NCBI RefSeq assembly: GCF_013401995.1
Contig: NZ_JACBJI010000003.1
Location: 124,001 to 188,000, forward strand
Direction: 5' to 3'
Origin: Flavobacterium agri
GTDB lineage: Bacteria > Bacteroidota > Bacteroidia > Flavobacteriales > Flavobacteriaceae
DNA length: 64,000 nt
Every line of letters starts with the position of its first letter. Position 1 is the stretch's first letter. Position numbers and translations under genes: made by a program. Positions 53,846 through 63,276 of the stretch are shown here, in pieces. The notes beneath the pieces are model-generated. The model had not been told where the DNA came from and ran no database searches. It saw only the letters and a list, made by a program, of their open reading frames with translations.

Positions 53846-54873
53846 TATTTAACCCAAGCTTCCAGTTCGGCTGGAGTCGGGTTTTTCGCGACCACGATAC
53901 CGTCGGGATTGATTAGGTATTGCAACGGAATTCCACTGCCGTTAACGCCGAATATAGAACTCACCTCGTCACCTTTAGACAAATCGGTTCTCAGGTTTTT
54001 CCATGGGATGCCGAATTTTTCCGACGCCTTGAGCCACGATTGTTTGTTCTAGTCTATGGAAACCGAAACGATTTCGAGATTGTCTTTCGCATGAAGTTTT
54101 TTAAGGTTCGGGATTTGTTCGAGACAGCCCGTACACCAACTCGCCCAAAAATCGATCAGGATCCATTTTCCCGAAAACGTTTTGGTATTGAAAAGCTTGT
54201 CGTTTTGGTCGGGAAGCGTAAAGTGTTTCATCTTGCTATTTACGGCGATGACGTTTGCGGGAAACAATCTGTCGTAAATTTTCGCACAGGCGACCAAAAC
54301 CTGAGCTTGGTTATTCGGTTTGATTTTGGCATGCAATTCTTGTAATGTCGTAAGCTCGGTTTCATAAAAGGTCTGGGCAAGTTTCTCAAGTATATAAATG
54401 CTGACAGCACTTTCCGGATAATCGTCAATATTCTTTTTTCCGTTTGAGAATAATTGCTCCTTTGACATTTTTCCGCCGCGATAGGATTGGTAATCGGACA
54501 TGAATTTTACATATAGGTCTTGAGAAGCCGAGCCTTTTACCGACTTGAGAGCAAGATTCCAAAAACCTTTATAATCGGGATTTTGGGTTTGGGTGCAAGT
54601 CGCATCCAATGTAATTTCGCTTGATTCCAGAAAAAAACTGTCGACCTGATAGCGTTTTTCCAACCAAACACCGGCTTCGTAATTTTCATTTTCCAATTTG
54701 CCACGGAATTCGAACTTACGGTTTACGATTTGTACGCTGTCGACCTTGTCTTCATACACCAAATAAATCTTACCCGAATAATCGCAATCTAAAGTTCCCG
54801 TGACACGAAACGGATGGTTTTGTGCCCATGAAACGCAGCATGAAAACAACAAGATGAACGGAAGCGTCCGCAT
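53845..54873 (-). pseudogene. TlpA-like thioredoxin-fold protein with DUF4369 domain, interrupted by an in-frame TAG
   Basis: The frame starts with the signal peptide MRTLPFILLFSCCVSWAQ. A DUF4369-type beta domain (about residues 20-115) and a helical linker follow. A thioredoxin domain has the redox motif WCTGC in DFWASWCTGCLEQIP. A TAG at 54049-54051 stops translation after 274 codons, in the middle of the thioredoxin fold (after VSVSID). The same frame then continues for 67 well-conserved codons (NKQSWLKASEKFGIPW and so on) to a TAG at 53845-53847. The fold would be incomplete, so the gene is either inactivated or carries a sequencing error. The start overlaps the symporter stop by one base. 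Confidence 0.82.
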
Positions 54874-56378
54874 TAAAAACGAGTTTGGGTTTCGGCAGGT
54901 TTGCTGATCATCAACAATCCGATGAACGTTACAAGAGCGTTCACGATTATCAGTTCGTTGTCGAACACATATCCGAACCAATCCTTCGAATTTTCGCTAA
55001 GCCAAAGCGTAAGTAGAGGCGAGGCGATGCAGACCAAAGGCACGAACGCATCCTTGACGGTTTTGGTCTTGACGAATAATCCGAAGCAATACAACCCCAA
55101 AAGCGGTCCGTAGGTGTACGAAGCGATCTTGAAGATCATGCTCACGACCGAGCTGTCGTTGATGGCGTTGAAAATCACGATCGTAAGGAACATCAGCAAC
55201 GAAAAACCGATGTGTACCAAATGGCGCGTGCGCACGACTTTCGCATCGTTGGGATTCGCTCCTTTATCCATGCCCAAAAAATCGACACAGAACGAGGTCG
55301 TGAGCGCGGTCAAGGCCGAATCGGTCGTCGCGAAAGTGGCCGCGGTCAATCCTAAAAGGAAAACCAACGAGGGAACGAAACTCAAATGATGGAACGCGAT
55401 TTCAGGGAAAAGTAAATCGGTGCGCGGTTTGCCCGAGAGGAGATCGGTCGGTACGGCGATGTTGTTCTGTTCGGCGTAGATGTACAAAAGCGCGCCCACG
55501 CTAAGGAAAAAGATGTTGATAAGAACAAAAATTCCCGTAAACGTGAACATATTTTTTTGGGCTTCACCGATATTTTTGCAACTCAGGTTTTTCTGCATCA
55601 GATCCTGATCGAGCCCGACCATCGCGATCGTGACGAAAATCCCACCAAGGATTTGCTTGATTACGTGAAAACGGCTTCCCATGAAATCCTCGAAAAAGAA
55701 AACCTTCGAATAATTGCTTTCTTTCACTTTCTCGAACGCTTGGATTGCGCCCAGATCGAGGCTGTCGCAAATGAAATAAATCGTGAGGAAGACCGACGAG
55801 ACAAGGAAAAATGTCTGTAACGTATCGGTGATGATAATGGTTTTGAGTCCGCCTTTGTAGGTGTAGGCGAAAATCAGCCCGAGCGAAATCAATACGGTGA
55901 CCGCGAACGGCACGTGGTAATAATCGAACACGTAGCGTTGCAGTACGATTACTACGAGATACAATCGGAAAGAAGAGCCGATGGTACGTGAAATCAGGAA
56001 GATAAGCGCGGCCGTTTTATAAGAAATCGTGCCCAGCCGTTTTTCGATATAACCGTAAATCGACGTGAGGTTCATGCGGTAATACAACGGAAGTAGGATT
56101 GTAGCAATCAAGACGAACCCGATCGCGTTGCCCAACACGAATTGGAAATACTTGAATTGTTCGCCACCAGACGCCCCGACTTCGCCCGGAACCGAAATGA
56201 ACGTCACGCCTGAAAGCGCCGTTCCGATCATCCCGAAAGCGACCAGATACCACCTTGAGTTTTTATTGGCTTTGAAAAAGGCGTCGTTGCTGCTGTCTTT
56301 TCGGCTTACGACATAAGAAATCAGGAACAATAGCCCGAAATAAACGAGCATTAGGGTTAAAATGGCGGCTGGAGTCAT
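54873..56378 (-). CDS. Sodium:solute symporter family protein
   Basis: The 501-residue inner-membrane protein has about 13 hydrophobic segments. The family hallmarks are the N-terminal YFGLLFLISYVVSRK, GMIGTALSGVTFISVPGEVG, YGYIEKRLG and FATTDSALTALTTSFCVDF. It should import a solute with sodium ions, but the solute cannot be told from sequence. Its stop overlaps the start of the TlpA-like gene (TAATG), so the two were probably co-translated. Confidence 0.92.
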   Translation of the reverse strand: MTPAAILTLMLVYFGLLFLISYVVSRKDSSNDAFFKANKNSRWYLVAFGMIGTALSGVTFISVPGEVGASGGEQFKYFQFVLGNAIGFVLIATILLPLYYRMNLTSIYGYIEKRLGTISYKTAALIFLISRTIGSSFRLYLVVIVLQRYVFDYYHVPFAVTVLISLGLIFAYTYKGGLKTIIITDTLQTFFLVSSVFLTIYFICDSLDLGAIQAFEKVKESNYSKVFFFEDFMGSRFHVIKQILGGIFVTIAMVGLDQDLMQKNLSCKNIGEAQKNMFTFTGIFVLINIFFLSVGALLYIYAEQNNIAVPTDLLSGKPRTDLLFPEIAFHHLSFVPSLVFLLGLTAATFATTDSALTALTTSFCVDFLGMDKGANPNDAKVVRTRHLVHIGFSLLMFLTIVIFNAINDSSVVSMIFKIASYTYGPLLGLYCFGLFVKTKTVKDAFVPLVCIASPLLTLWLSENSKDWFGYVFDNELIIVNALVTFIGLLMISKPAETQTRF

Positions 56379-56511
56379 TCGTTAGGTTTGATAAGGCTTG
56401 GCTTAGGTGGTGAAAATACGAAGAATGTCGTTTGGTTGGGAATGTGATTTGATGATTTGGATTTTTGTATGTGGGTTTGTGGGTTTGGGGCCGAAGGATG
56501 GTTTTGGAGCT
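56379..56511. other. Intergenic sequence without a gene
   Basis: No protein-coding or RNA gene is seen between the symporter start and the first palindrome. Together with the two palindromes and their spacer, the gene-free stretch reaches to recR at 56866. Confidence 0.6.
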
Positions 56512-56548
56512 TAAGACCTAACAGGTTTTGAAAACCTGTTAGGTCTTA
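56512..56548. repeat. 37-bp palindrome, copy 1
   Basis: An 18-base arm (TAAGACCTAACAGGTTTT) is followed by a single G and its perfect complement. A second copy lies at 56665-56701. This palindrome resembles a repeat widely scattered in Bacteroidota genomes. Confidence 0.9.
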
Positions 56549-56664
56549 CCAAGTTCGAGAGAAAAAAGATGTTGCTGCTATAGTTTTTCTGTATTTATTG
56601 TTAAAAAGAAAGATAATTTAAAGTGAATTTGATTTTGTCGCCTGCGTTTTGAGCGAATAATCCT

Positions 56665-56701
56665 TAAGACCTAACAGGTTTTCAAAACCTGTTAGGTCTT
56701 A
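56665..56701. repeat. 37-bp palindrome, copy 2
   Basis: It is identical in both arms to the copy at 56512-56548 but has C instead of G at the centre. The two copies share flanking CT before and CC after, giving a direct repeat of about 41 bases with a 116-base A+T-rich spacer between the palindromes. Confidence 0.9.
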
Positions 56702-56853
56702 CCGAAAGTTAGTTGTTTAAATCCAAATCAAAGTACAGATTTTCTTCCTTTTTTGTTAATAGAAAATCTTCCGACACATTGTGTTTGCGCAACGGAATGC
56801 ATCTCGCGGGCAACGTATCAAAGCCTGGCATCCAAAGCAAAGCGTGTCTTTAC

Positions 56854-56861
56854 TATCTTTG
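56854..56861 (+). promoter_or_regulatory. Putative -7 element of recR (near-leaderless)
   Basis: TATCTTTG is followed by GCGAC-ATG in a way almost identical to rlmB. Transcription would begin at or next to the start codon, which also fixes the recR start at 56866. Confidence 0.55.
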
Positions 56862-56865
56862 CGAC

Positions 56866-57486
56866 ATGGAATTCTCCTCAAAACTTCTCGAACGCGCCGT
56901 AAACGAAATATCCCAACTTCCGGGTATAGGAAAACGCACAGCTTTGCGATTGGCTTTGCATTTGTTGCGGCAGCCTAAGGAACAGGCCGCATTTTTGACG
57001 GAAGCGTTGATTTCGATGCGTAACGACATCAAATCTTGCAGGGAATGCCACAATATTTCCGATCACGACATATGCGAAATCTGCTCAGACAGCCGAAGGA
57101 ACCGATCGATCATTTGTGTCGTGGAAGATATACGCGATGTAATGGCGATAGAGAATACCGGCCAGTTTCGCGGCTTGTATCACGTGCTTGGCGGAAAGAT
57201 CTCACCCGTTGACGGCATCGGCCCAAGCCAGCTCAATGTAACGACTCTCGTCGAAAAAGTAAGAGGCGGCAATGTACAGGAGCTCATTTTCGCCCTAAGC
57301 CCGACTATGGAAGGGGATACCACAAATTTCTACATTTATAGACAGATTAAAGATTTCGAAATTGTAACCTCGACGATAGCGCGCGGAATTGCCGTCGGGG
57401 ACGAACTTGAATACGCCGATGAGGTCACACTCGGTCGAAGTATCCTGCAACGTGTACCCTTCGAAAATTCGTTAAAGAACAATTAG
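56866..57486 (+). CDS. recR: Recombination mediator protein RecR
   Basis: The 206-residue protein acts in RecFOR-dependent loading of RecA on gapped DNA. The helix-hairpin-helix [17 protein letters not shown] lies near the start. The family zinc finger is present as a four-Cys set, C-x2-C then C-x2-C (SCRECHN and ICEICSD). The Toprim domain has [14 protein letters not shown], and the C-terminal part has [21 protein letters not shown]. An in-frame ATG 51 codons upstream is rejected because the intervening sequence lacks family character and contains the promoter. Confidence 0.96.
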   Translation: MEFSSKLLERAVNEISQLPGIGKRTALRLALHLLRQPKEQAAFLTEALISMRNDIKSCRECHNISDHDICEICSDSRRNRSIICVVEDIRDVMAIENTGQFRGLYHVLGGKISPVDGIGPSQLNVTTLVEKVRGGNVQELIFALSPTMEGDTTNFYIYRQIKDFEIVTSTIARGIAVGDELEYADEVTLGRSILQRVPFENSLKNN

Positions 57487-57529
57487 CGTTGAATTCACGC
57501 GTTTCTATGCTAGTTTAAAAATGAAAAAC

Positions 57530-57537
57530 TATATTTG
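57530..57537 (+). promoter_or_regulatory. Putative -7 element of the polysaccharide export operon
   Basis: TATATTTG lies 22 bases before the chosen Wza-like start. An ATG at 57521 would sit upstream of the transcript start and is therefore unlikely to be used. Confidence 0.55.
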
Positions 57538-57559
57538 TCTGCTAAATTTTGCGAATCGG

Positions 57560-58345
57560 ATGAAGAGGCTATCGGCTTATTTTCTATTGCTTGTCGGGTT
57601 ATTGTTCACGTCCTGCATACCAACAAAAGATCTTATTTACCTTCAGGGAGAACCCAACCAATCGGCTCAGGCGGTCAATCCGGTAGTTTCGAAGCCTTAC
57701 CGTCTTCAGGTCAATGACATCCTCAATATCACGATAAAGGCAATCGACCCACAATTCGTGAAGCTTTTTCAATCTACAGAAACGGGGCAGGTAAACAAAT
57801 CAGAACAAAGTCTTTATTATGACGGTTTTGTGGTAGACGACCACGGAAACATCAGAATGCCAATCCTCAATGAGGTAAATGTTTTGGGATATACCTTGGA
57901 AGAAGCACGCCAATTAATCGAAAAGCGTCTGCTCGAGGAGTATTTCACCAAAGATGCCAATCTTTTCGTGAGCGTCAAACTTGCGGGGTTCCGATATACG
58001 ATAAACGGAGAGGTCGCTTCTCCGGGAACGAAAACGCTCTTTCAGGAAAAGGTTAACCTTATGGAAGCGATCGCCAATGCAGGCGACATCAGTATTGTAG
58101 GCGACCGTAAAGCAGTGACGGTGATTCGTCAAACGCCAAGCGGTACGGAAATAAAAACGGTAGATCTTACCCAAAGGGATGCGATGTCGTCTCCCTATTT
58201 TTATCTGCAGCCTAACGACTATGTATATGTAAAGCCGCTGCCGCAAAAGACTTTGGGAACGGGAACCACGCTTGTGCAGTCCATGACCGCGCTTATTTCG
58301 GCGGCTTCACTGATTACCACAGTCATCGTATTAATGTCGAGATAG
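57560..58345 (+). CDS. Polysaccharide export outer membrane lipoprotein (Wza-like)
   Basis: The 261-residue lipoprotein has its lipid Cys at residue 19 (LLFTSC). The polysaccharide biosynthesis/export domain follows with YRLQVNDILNITIKA, and a SLBB-type domain with FRYTINGEVASPGTKTLFQEKVNLMEAIANAG. A C-terminal hydrophobic segment (SMTALISAASLITTVIVLM) could span the outer membrane as in Wza. It should form the export pore for a capsule or exopolysaccharide together with the Wzc-like protein encoded 10 bases downstream. Confidence 0.9.
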   Translation: MKRLSAYFLLLVGLLFTSCIPTKDLIYLQGEPNQSAQAVNPVVSKPYRLQVNDILNITIKAIDPQFVKLFQSTETGQVNKSEQSLYYDGFVVDDHGNIRMPILNEVNVLGYTLEEARQLIEKRLLEEYFTKDANLFVSVKLAGFRYTINGEVASPGTKTLFQEKVNLMEAIANAGDISIVGDRKAVTVIRQTPSGTEIKTVDLTQRDAMSSPYFYLQPNDYVYVKPLPQKTLGTGTTLVQSMTALISAASLITTVIVLMSR

Positions 58346-58355
58346 AACACAGAAG

Positions 58356-60818
58356 ATGCTTGATACTAAAGATTTCTCGATTTTGGATAGCGGAAAGGAA
58401 AGCTTCGACTTTAAAGGTTTCCTGATAAAAACCCTGAGTTACTGGAAGTGGTTTTTATTGAGTCTTGTCGTGTGTTTTTTTATCGCCCACCAGGTCAACA
58501 TCAGAAAAGAGAAAGTCTTTGGCGTAGAAACCACGATTTCGGTCAAGGAAGAAAACAACCAGCTTTTCACTTCGAATACAAGTCTCGTGTTTAATTGGGG
58601 CGGTATATCGGACGAGGTTCAAGGTATCGCCTTTACACTTAAATCAAGAACACATAACGAAAAAGTGGTCGATTCTCTCGATTATTATATCGATTACTTG
58701 CAGCAAAGCGAATATTACATGCAGGATGTTTACGGTGAAGTTCCGTTCCGCATCGTGCTCGACAAAAAGAACGCACAGATTTTCGGGTCACTTATCGGTA
58801 TAAAATTCGTTTCGCCGACGGTTTATGAAATCGAATATACTTTCAAAGGAAATTCTGTTCCCGTAGTCTATTATAATGAAAACAAGATCGGAACGATAAA
58901 CGTCGAACCATCGGTAATGCGCAGGCGTTACAAAGTAGGACAGATGGTAGATCTTCCTTTCCTGCATTTTTCGGTAGAGCTAAAGGAAAATCCGGAAGCT
59001 TACCTGAACAATCCTTATTTCATACGTTTCAACCATTTCGATGAAGTTGTCTTGCGTTATCAGGGCATCCGAGCCGATATAGATGAGAAAGCAGGATCCA
59101 TATTGAGGCTTTCATTGCAGGGAAGCAACAAGGCCCGAATGGTCGAATACCTGAATACTACCGTAGGTGTGCTGATCAAAGATCAACTCGATCACAAAAA
59201 CCAATTCGCGCTCAACACCATAAATTTCATCGACAAAACCCTTGAGGATCTCGATGCCCAATTGACCAAAAGCGAGGGTGAGATCAAAGATTTCTCGCGC
59301 GGCAAAAACCTGTCCGATATCGAGAATACAAGCGATAAATTCTCAGGCCAACTCTTGGAATACGACACGCAGCGCGACGGTATATACCGTAAAATCGCAT
59401 ATTTGAATTCGTTGAAATCCTATCTGCAGAACAGTGTCGATTTCTCTAAACTGATCGCCCCGACTTCTGCCGGAATAGACGACGCGAACATCAATGCCAA
59501 CGTTTCCCAATTGGTCGCGCTTTCTATACAACGTTCCAAAATGGCCTACGCGGTGCATAACGAGAAAGCGTTCCGCGATTACGACAAGGATATTGAAGCC
59601 GTAAAAAGGGCGTTGCTGGAGAACATTAAAGCCGTAAGGAGTTCCGTCGATTATGACCTGAACCTCGTGCAATCCAAAATCGGCAAGGTCGAAAGTACAA
59701 TCAGCCAATTGCCCGAAGACAAGCAGGAATATTTTCGCCTGAAGCGCAAGTTCGATCTCAATGCCAACGTGATCAACACGTTTATGGCCAAAAGACTTGA
59801 GGCCAGGATTATCAAGGAGTCCAATATTTCAGACATCCATTTCATCGATTCGGCCAAAGATGTCGGCAGCGGCCTTATCGGTCCTAATACGAGCGTAAAT
59901 TATGTGATGGCATTTTTCCTCGGATTGCTTATTCCACTCATTTTCATTTTCGCCATTTTCTTCCTTGAAAACGCCATTTTGAATACGGACGACATCACGA
60001 GATTTACCAAAATCCCGCTTATTGGAGTTGTCGGAATAAAATCTACCAAATCGAACCTTGCCGTATTCGAGAAACCGAAATCGGCTTTGGCCGAATCATT
60101 CCGCGCGATCCGTTCATCGCTGCAATTCCTTTACAAGAAAAGGGGAGATTCGTCCGACGCGGGCAAAACCCTTATGCTGACCTCGTCTGTGAGTGGCGAA
60201 GGAAAGACATTCTGCTCCATAAACATCGCCACGGTGTTCGCGATGAGCGAGAAAAAAACAGTCATCGTAGGATTGGATTTGAGAAAACCGAAAATTTTCG
60301 ACGATTTCAAAGTGCGCAACGAAATTGGTGTCGTCAATTACCTGATCGGACAAAAATCGCTTGCCGAAGTGATCCAAAGCACGCATATTCCGTTTCTCGA
60401 CGTGATTACATCAGGGCCGATTCCTCCGAATCCGTCCGAGCTTATCATCAGCGAGGCCATGCACGAATTCGTGCGCGAACTCAAGTCGAAATACGATTAC
60501 GTGATTTTCGACACGCCTCCGGTCGGATTGGTGGCCGATGCGCTCGAACTGGCCCAGTTTGCCGATGTGACGCTCTACATCATGCGCCAGAACTACACCA
60601 AGAAAGAAATGGTGCTGTTGCTCAACAACCGATTCAAGCGAGGTGAGCTCAACAATGTAAGTATCGTGTTCAACGGCTACCAGAACAAGGCCAAGTACGG
60701 CTCGGGTTACGGATACGGATACGGTTACAGTTATGCCGACTATTCCGAAGGCTATCACGAAGAAGACAAGCCGCAAGGTCTTTTCAGACGATTTTTGAAC
60801 CTTTTTGGCCGTAGATAA
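58356..60818 (+). CDS. Wzc-like polysaccharide co-polymerase with C-terminal tyrosine autokinase
   Basis: The 820-residue inner-membrane protein controls polysaccharide length and export. A Wzz domain begins the protein, with a first helix at about residues 28-48. A long periplasmic coiled-coil region follows, then a second helix at about 530-552. The BY-kinase domain has Walker A SGEGKT (K617), Walker A' in GLDLRKP and Walker B VIFDTPP (D719). A Tyr- and Gly-rich tail (GYGYGYGYSYADY, about residues 780-800) is the likely autophosphorylation site. It follows the Wza-like gene by 10 bases. Confidence 0.93.
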   Translation: MLDTKDFSILDSGKESFDFKGFLIKTLSYWKWFLLSLVVCFFIAHQVNIRKEKVFGVETTISVKEENNQLFTSNTSLVFNWGGISDEVQGIAFTLKSRTHNEKVVDSLDYYIDYLQQSEYYMQDVYGEVPFRIVLDKKNAQIFGSLIGIKFVSPTVYEIEYTFKGNSVPVVYYNENKIGTINVEPSVMRRRYKVGQMVDLPFLHFSVELKENPEAYLNNPYFIRFNHFDEVVLRYQGIRADIDEKAGSILRLSLQGSNKARMVEYLNTTVGVLIKDQLDHKNQFALNTINFIDKTLEDLDAQLTKSEGEIKDFSRGKNLSDIENTSDKFSGQLLEYDTQRDGIYRKIAYLNSLKSYLQNSVDFSKLIAPTSAGIDDANINANVSQLVALSIQRSKMAYAVHNEKAFRDYDKDIEAVKRALLENIKAVRSSVDYDLNLVQSKIGKVESTISQLPEDKQEYFRLKRKFDLNANVINTFMAKRLEARIIKESNISDIHFIDSAKDVGSGLIGPNTSVNYVMAFFLGLLIPLIFIFAIFFLENAILNTDDITRFTKIPLIGVVGIKSTKSNLAVFEKPKSALAESFRAIRSSLQFLYKKRGDSSDAGKTLMLTSSVSGEGKTFCSINIATVFAMSEKKTVIVGLDLRKPKIFDDFKVRNEIGVVNYLIGQKSLAEVIQSTHIPFLDVITSGPIPPNPSELIISEAMHEFVRELKSKYDYVIFDTPPVGLVADALELAQFADVTLYIMRQNYTKKEMVLLLNNRFKRGELNNVSIVFNGYQNKAKYGSGYGYGYGYSYADYSEGYHEEDKPQGLFRRFLNLFGRR

Positions 60819-60829
60819 CGGTAATCATA

Positions 60830-61813
60830 ATGTCCCAAACCACAACACAAAAAATTCTTATTACAGGCGGTGCCGGCTTCATCGGTTCAAATCTTTGCGA
60901 ATATTTCGTTTCTAAAGGCTATCGCGTGGCTTGCCTTGACAATTTCGCGACGGGCCATCGCCATAATATAGAAGCACTTCTCGGCAATCCGCTTTTCGAG
61001 CTTATAGAAGGTGATATCCGGAATACCGAAGATTGCCAAAAAGCCGTACAAGGCGCAGATTATGTATTGCATCAGGCCGCATTGGGTTCAGTGCCGCGTT
61101 CCATTAACGATCCGGTGACGAGCAACGAAGTCAATATTTCAGGTTTCCTGAACATGTTGGTTGCCGCGCGCGACGCGAAAGTGAAGCGGTTCATATACGC
61201 GGCGAGTTCGTCTACGTACGGCGATTCCGAATCGTTGCCCAAAATCGAGGAAAAAATCGGGAAACCACTTTCGCCTTACGCGATCACCAAATACGTGAAC
61301 GAACTGTACGCCGAGATTTTCTCGAAGACATACGGTATCGAAACCATCGGATTGCGTTATTTCAACGTTTACGGAAGAAAACAAGATCCGAACGGAGCAT
61401 ATGCCGCCGTGATCCCCAAATTCGTGATGCAGCTCATGAAGCACGAAAGCCCTGTGATCAACGGCGATGGTTCGTACTCTCGCGATTTCACGTATATCGA
61501 CAACGTGATCCACATGAACGAACAGGCTATGCTTTCACAAAATCCCGAAGCCGTCAATACCGTGTACAATACGGCCTTCGGCGAACGCACTTCGCTGAAC
61601 GAATTGGTCGTGAAGCTAAAACAATACCTGTCGGAATACGATGCTTCGATCGCCGATGTCGAAATCGTGTACGGCCCGAACCGAACCGGAGACGTCGCCC
61701 ATTCGTTGGCAAGCGTAGACAAAGCCAGACGATTGCTCGCATACGACCCGCAATTCTCGTTCGCCCAAGGTTTGAATGAAGCGGTCAGTTGGTACTGGGA
61801 AAACCTCAAATAA
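60830..61813 (+). CDS. UDP-N-acetylhexosamine 4-epimerase (WbpP/TviC-like SDR)
   Basis: The 327-residue extended short-chain dehydrogenase has the NAD-binding TGGAGFIG (residues 12-19), SSSTYGDSESLPK, the catalytic Tyr-x3-Lys in SPYAITKYVNE and RYFNVYGRKQDPNGAYAAVIP. HQAALGSVPRSINDP matches the subgroup that epimerises UDP-GlcNAc and UDP-GalNAc or their uronic acids. Together with the dehydrogenase gene at 63277 it could supply UDP-GalNAcA for the polysaccharide. Strict substrate preference cannot be read from the sequence. Confidence 0.85.
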   Translation: MSQTTTQKILITGGAGFIGSNLCEYFVSKGYRVACLDNFATGHRHNIEALLGNPLFELIEGDIRNTEDCQKAVQGADYVLHQAALGSVPRSINDPVTSNEVNISGFLNMLVAARDAKVKRFIYAASSSTYGDSESLPKIEEKIGKPLSPYAITKYVNELYAEIFSKTYGIETIGLRYFNVYGRKQDPNGAYAAVIPKFVMQLMKHESPVINGDGSYSRDFTYIDNVIHMNEQAMLSQNPEAVNTVYNTAFGERTSLNELVVKLKQYLSEYDASIADVEIVYGPNRTGDVAHSLASVDKARRLLAYDPQFSFAQGLNEAVSWYWENLK

Positions 61814-61860
61814 TTAATCAACAGATAAACGTCTATCGTCCAAGTGTCGATTGTCAGTCG

Positions 61861-61868
61861 TATATTTG
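61861..61868 (+). promoter_or_regulatory. Putative internal -7 element before ugd
   Basis: TATATTTG lies 19 bases upstream of the UDP-glucose dehydrogenase gene in a 74-base gap. It suggests that this gene and those downstream can also be transcribed independently. Confidence 0.45.
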
Positions 61869-61887
61869 CAACCCGAAATAAACACTA

Positions 61888-63273
61888 ATGAGCATTACGA
61901 AAATTTGCTGCATCGGAGCCGGTTACGTAGGAGGTCCTACGATGGCCGTCATTGCACAAAAATGTCCGGATATACAGGTGACCGTAGTCGATCTCAACGA
62001 GGAAAGGATTGCGCAATGGAACAATCCCGACGTAGAGAAAATTCCGATCTACGAACCCGGATTGAGCGAAATCGTCGCCAATACGCGCGGTAAGAACCTG
62101 TTTTTTTCTACCGAAGTAGACAAGGCCATAGACGAGGCCCAAATGATTTTCATATCGGTCAATACGCCTACCAAGACGTATGGTTCGGGCAAAGGCATGG
62201 CCGCCGATCTCAAATACATCGAGCTTTGCGCGAGGCAGATTGCACGCGTGGCCAAAAACGACAAGATCGTCGTCGAGAAATCGACGCTTCCCGTTCGTAC
62301 GGCCGAAGCTATCAAAAGCATACTCGATCATACCGGAAATGGTGTGCAGTTCCAAATCCTTTCGAACCCGGAATTCCTTGCAGAAGGAACGGCCGTACAG
62401 GATTTGCTGAATCCCGATCGCGTACTTATCGGAGGCGATACCACGCCCGAAGGTGAAGCGGCGATCCAATCGCTCGTAAACATTTATTCGAATTGGGTAA
62501 GCAAAGACAAAATCCTGACCACGAACGTATGGTCTTCGGAACTGTCGAAACTGACCGCGAACGCTTTCCTTGCGCAGCGCGTTTCTTCGATCAATGCCAT
62601 CTCGGAATTGTGCGAAAAAACCGGTGCAGACGTAAACGAAGTTGCGCGAGCGATAGGCATGGACAGCCGCATCGGCCCGAAATTCCTCAAATCGTCGGTA
62701 GGATTCGGAGGCTCGTGCTTCCAGAAAGACATCCTCAACCTCGTCTACATCGCCAAAACGTTCGGATTGCGCGAAGTGGCCGATTATTGGGAACAAGTCA
62801 TTTTGATGAACGACCACCAAAAGCGCCGTTTCGCCAACAAGATCGTCCAGACACTTTACAATACCGTAGCCGACAAGAAAATCTGCTTCCTCGGATGGGC
62901 ATTCAAGAAAGACACGAACGATACGCGTGAATCGGCTGCGATTTACGTGGCGCGCGACCTGGTGTCCGAACAGGCCAACATTGCCGTATTCGATCCTAAA
63001 GTCGAGGAATACCAAATCCAGTCCGACCTCGATTATCTCAATGTCTCGGAACGCAGCAAAAAAAGAGTCACTTCATACGAAAACCCATACGATGCGTGCC
63101 ATTCGGCCCATGCGATCGCCGTCCTTACCGAATGGGACGAGTTCAGGGATTACGACTGGCAACTCATCTACAAGAATATGCAGAAACCGGCTTTCATTTT
63201 CGACGGCCGCAATTTGCTTGACGGAAAGAAACTTACCGAAATAGGTTTCGTGTATAAATCGATCGGATCGTAA
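61888..63273 (+). CDS. ugd: UDP-glucose 6-dehydrogenase
   Basis: The 461-residue enzyme oxidises UDP-glucose twice to UDP-glucuronic acid. The Rossmann motif is [14 protein letters not shown]. The catalytic Cys is C277 in [37 protein letters not shown] and the length resemble the animal/plant-type UGDH more than the 390-residue bacterial Ugd; this type is known in Bacteroidota. It is followed after 3 bases by a second nucleotide-sugar dehydrogenase gene. Confidence 0.93.
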   Translation: MSITKICCIGAGYVGGPTMAVIAQKCPDIQVTVVDLNEERIAQWNNPDVEKIPIYEPGLSEIVANTRGKNLFFSTEVDKAIDEAQMIFISVNTPTKTYGSGKGMAADLKYIELCARQIARVAKNDKIVVEKSTLPVRTAEAIKSILDHTGNGVQFQILSNPEFLAEGTAVQDLLNPDRVLIGGDTTPEGEAAIQSLVNIYSNWVSKDKILTTNVWSSELSKLTANAFLAQRVSSINAISELCEKTGADVNEVARAIGMDSRIGPKFLKSSVGFGGSCFQKDILNLVYIAKTFGLREVADYWEQVILMNDHQKRRFANKIVQTLYNTVADKKICFLGWAFKKDTNDTRESAAIYVARDLVSEQANIAVFDPKVEEYQIQSDLDYLNVSERSKKRVTSYENPYDACHSAHAIAVLTEWDEFRDYDWQLIYKNMQKPAFIFDGRNLLDGKKLTEIGFVYKSIGS

Positions 63274-63276
63274 ACC

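Noticed and set aside
61885..63015. A 376-codon minus-strand frame opposite ugd
   Set aside because: It is a shadow of the dehydrogenase, which has all catalytic motifs on the plus strand.
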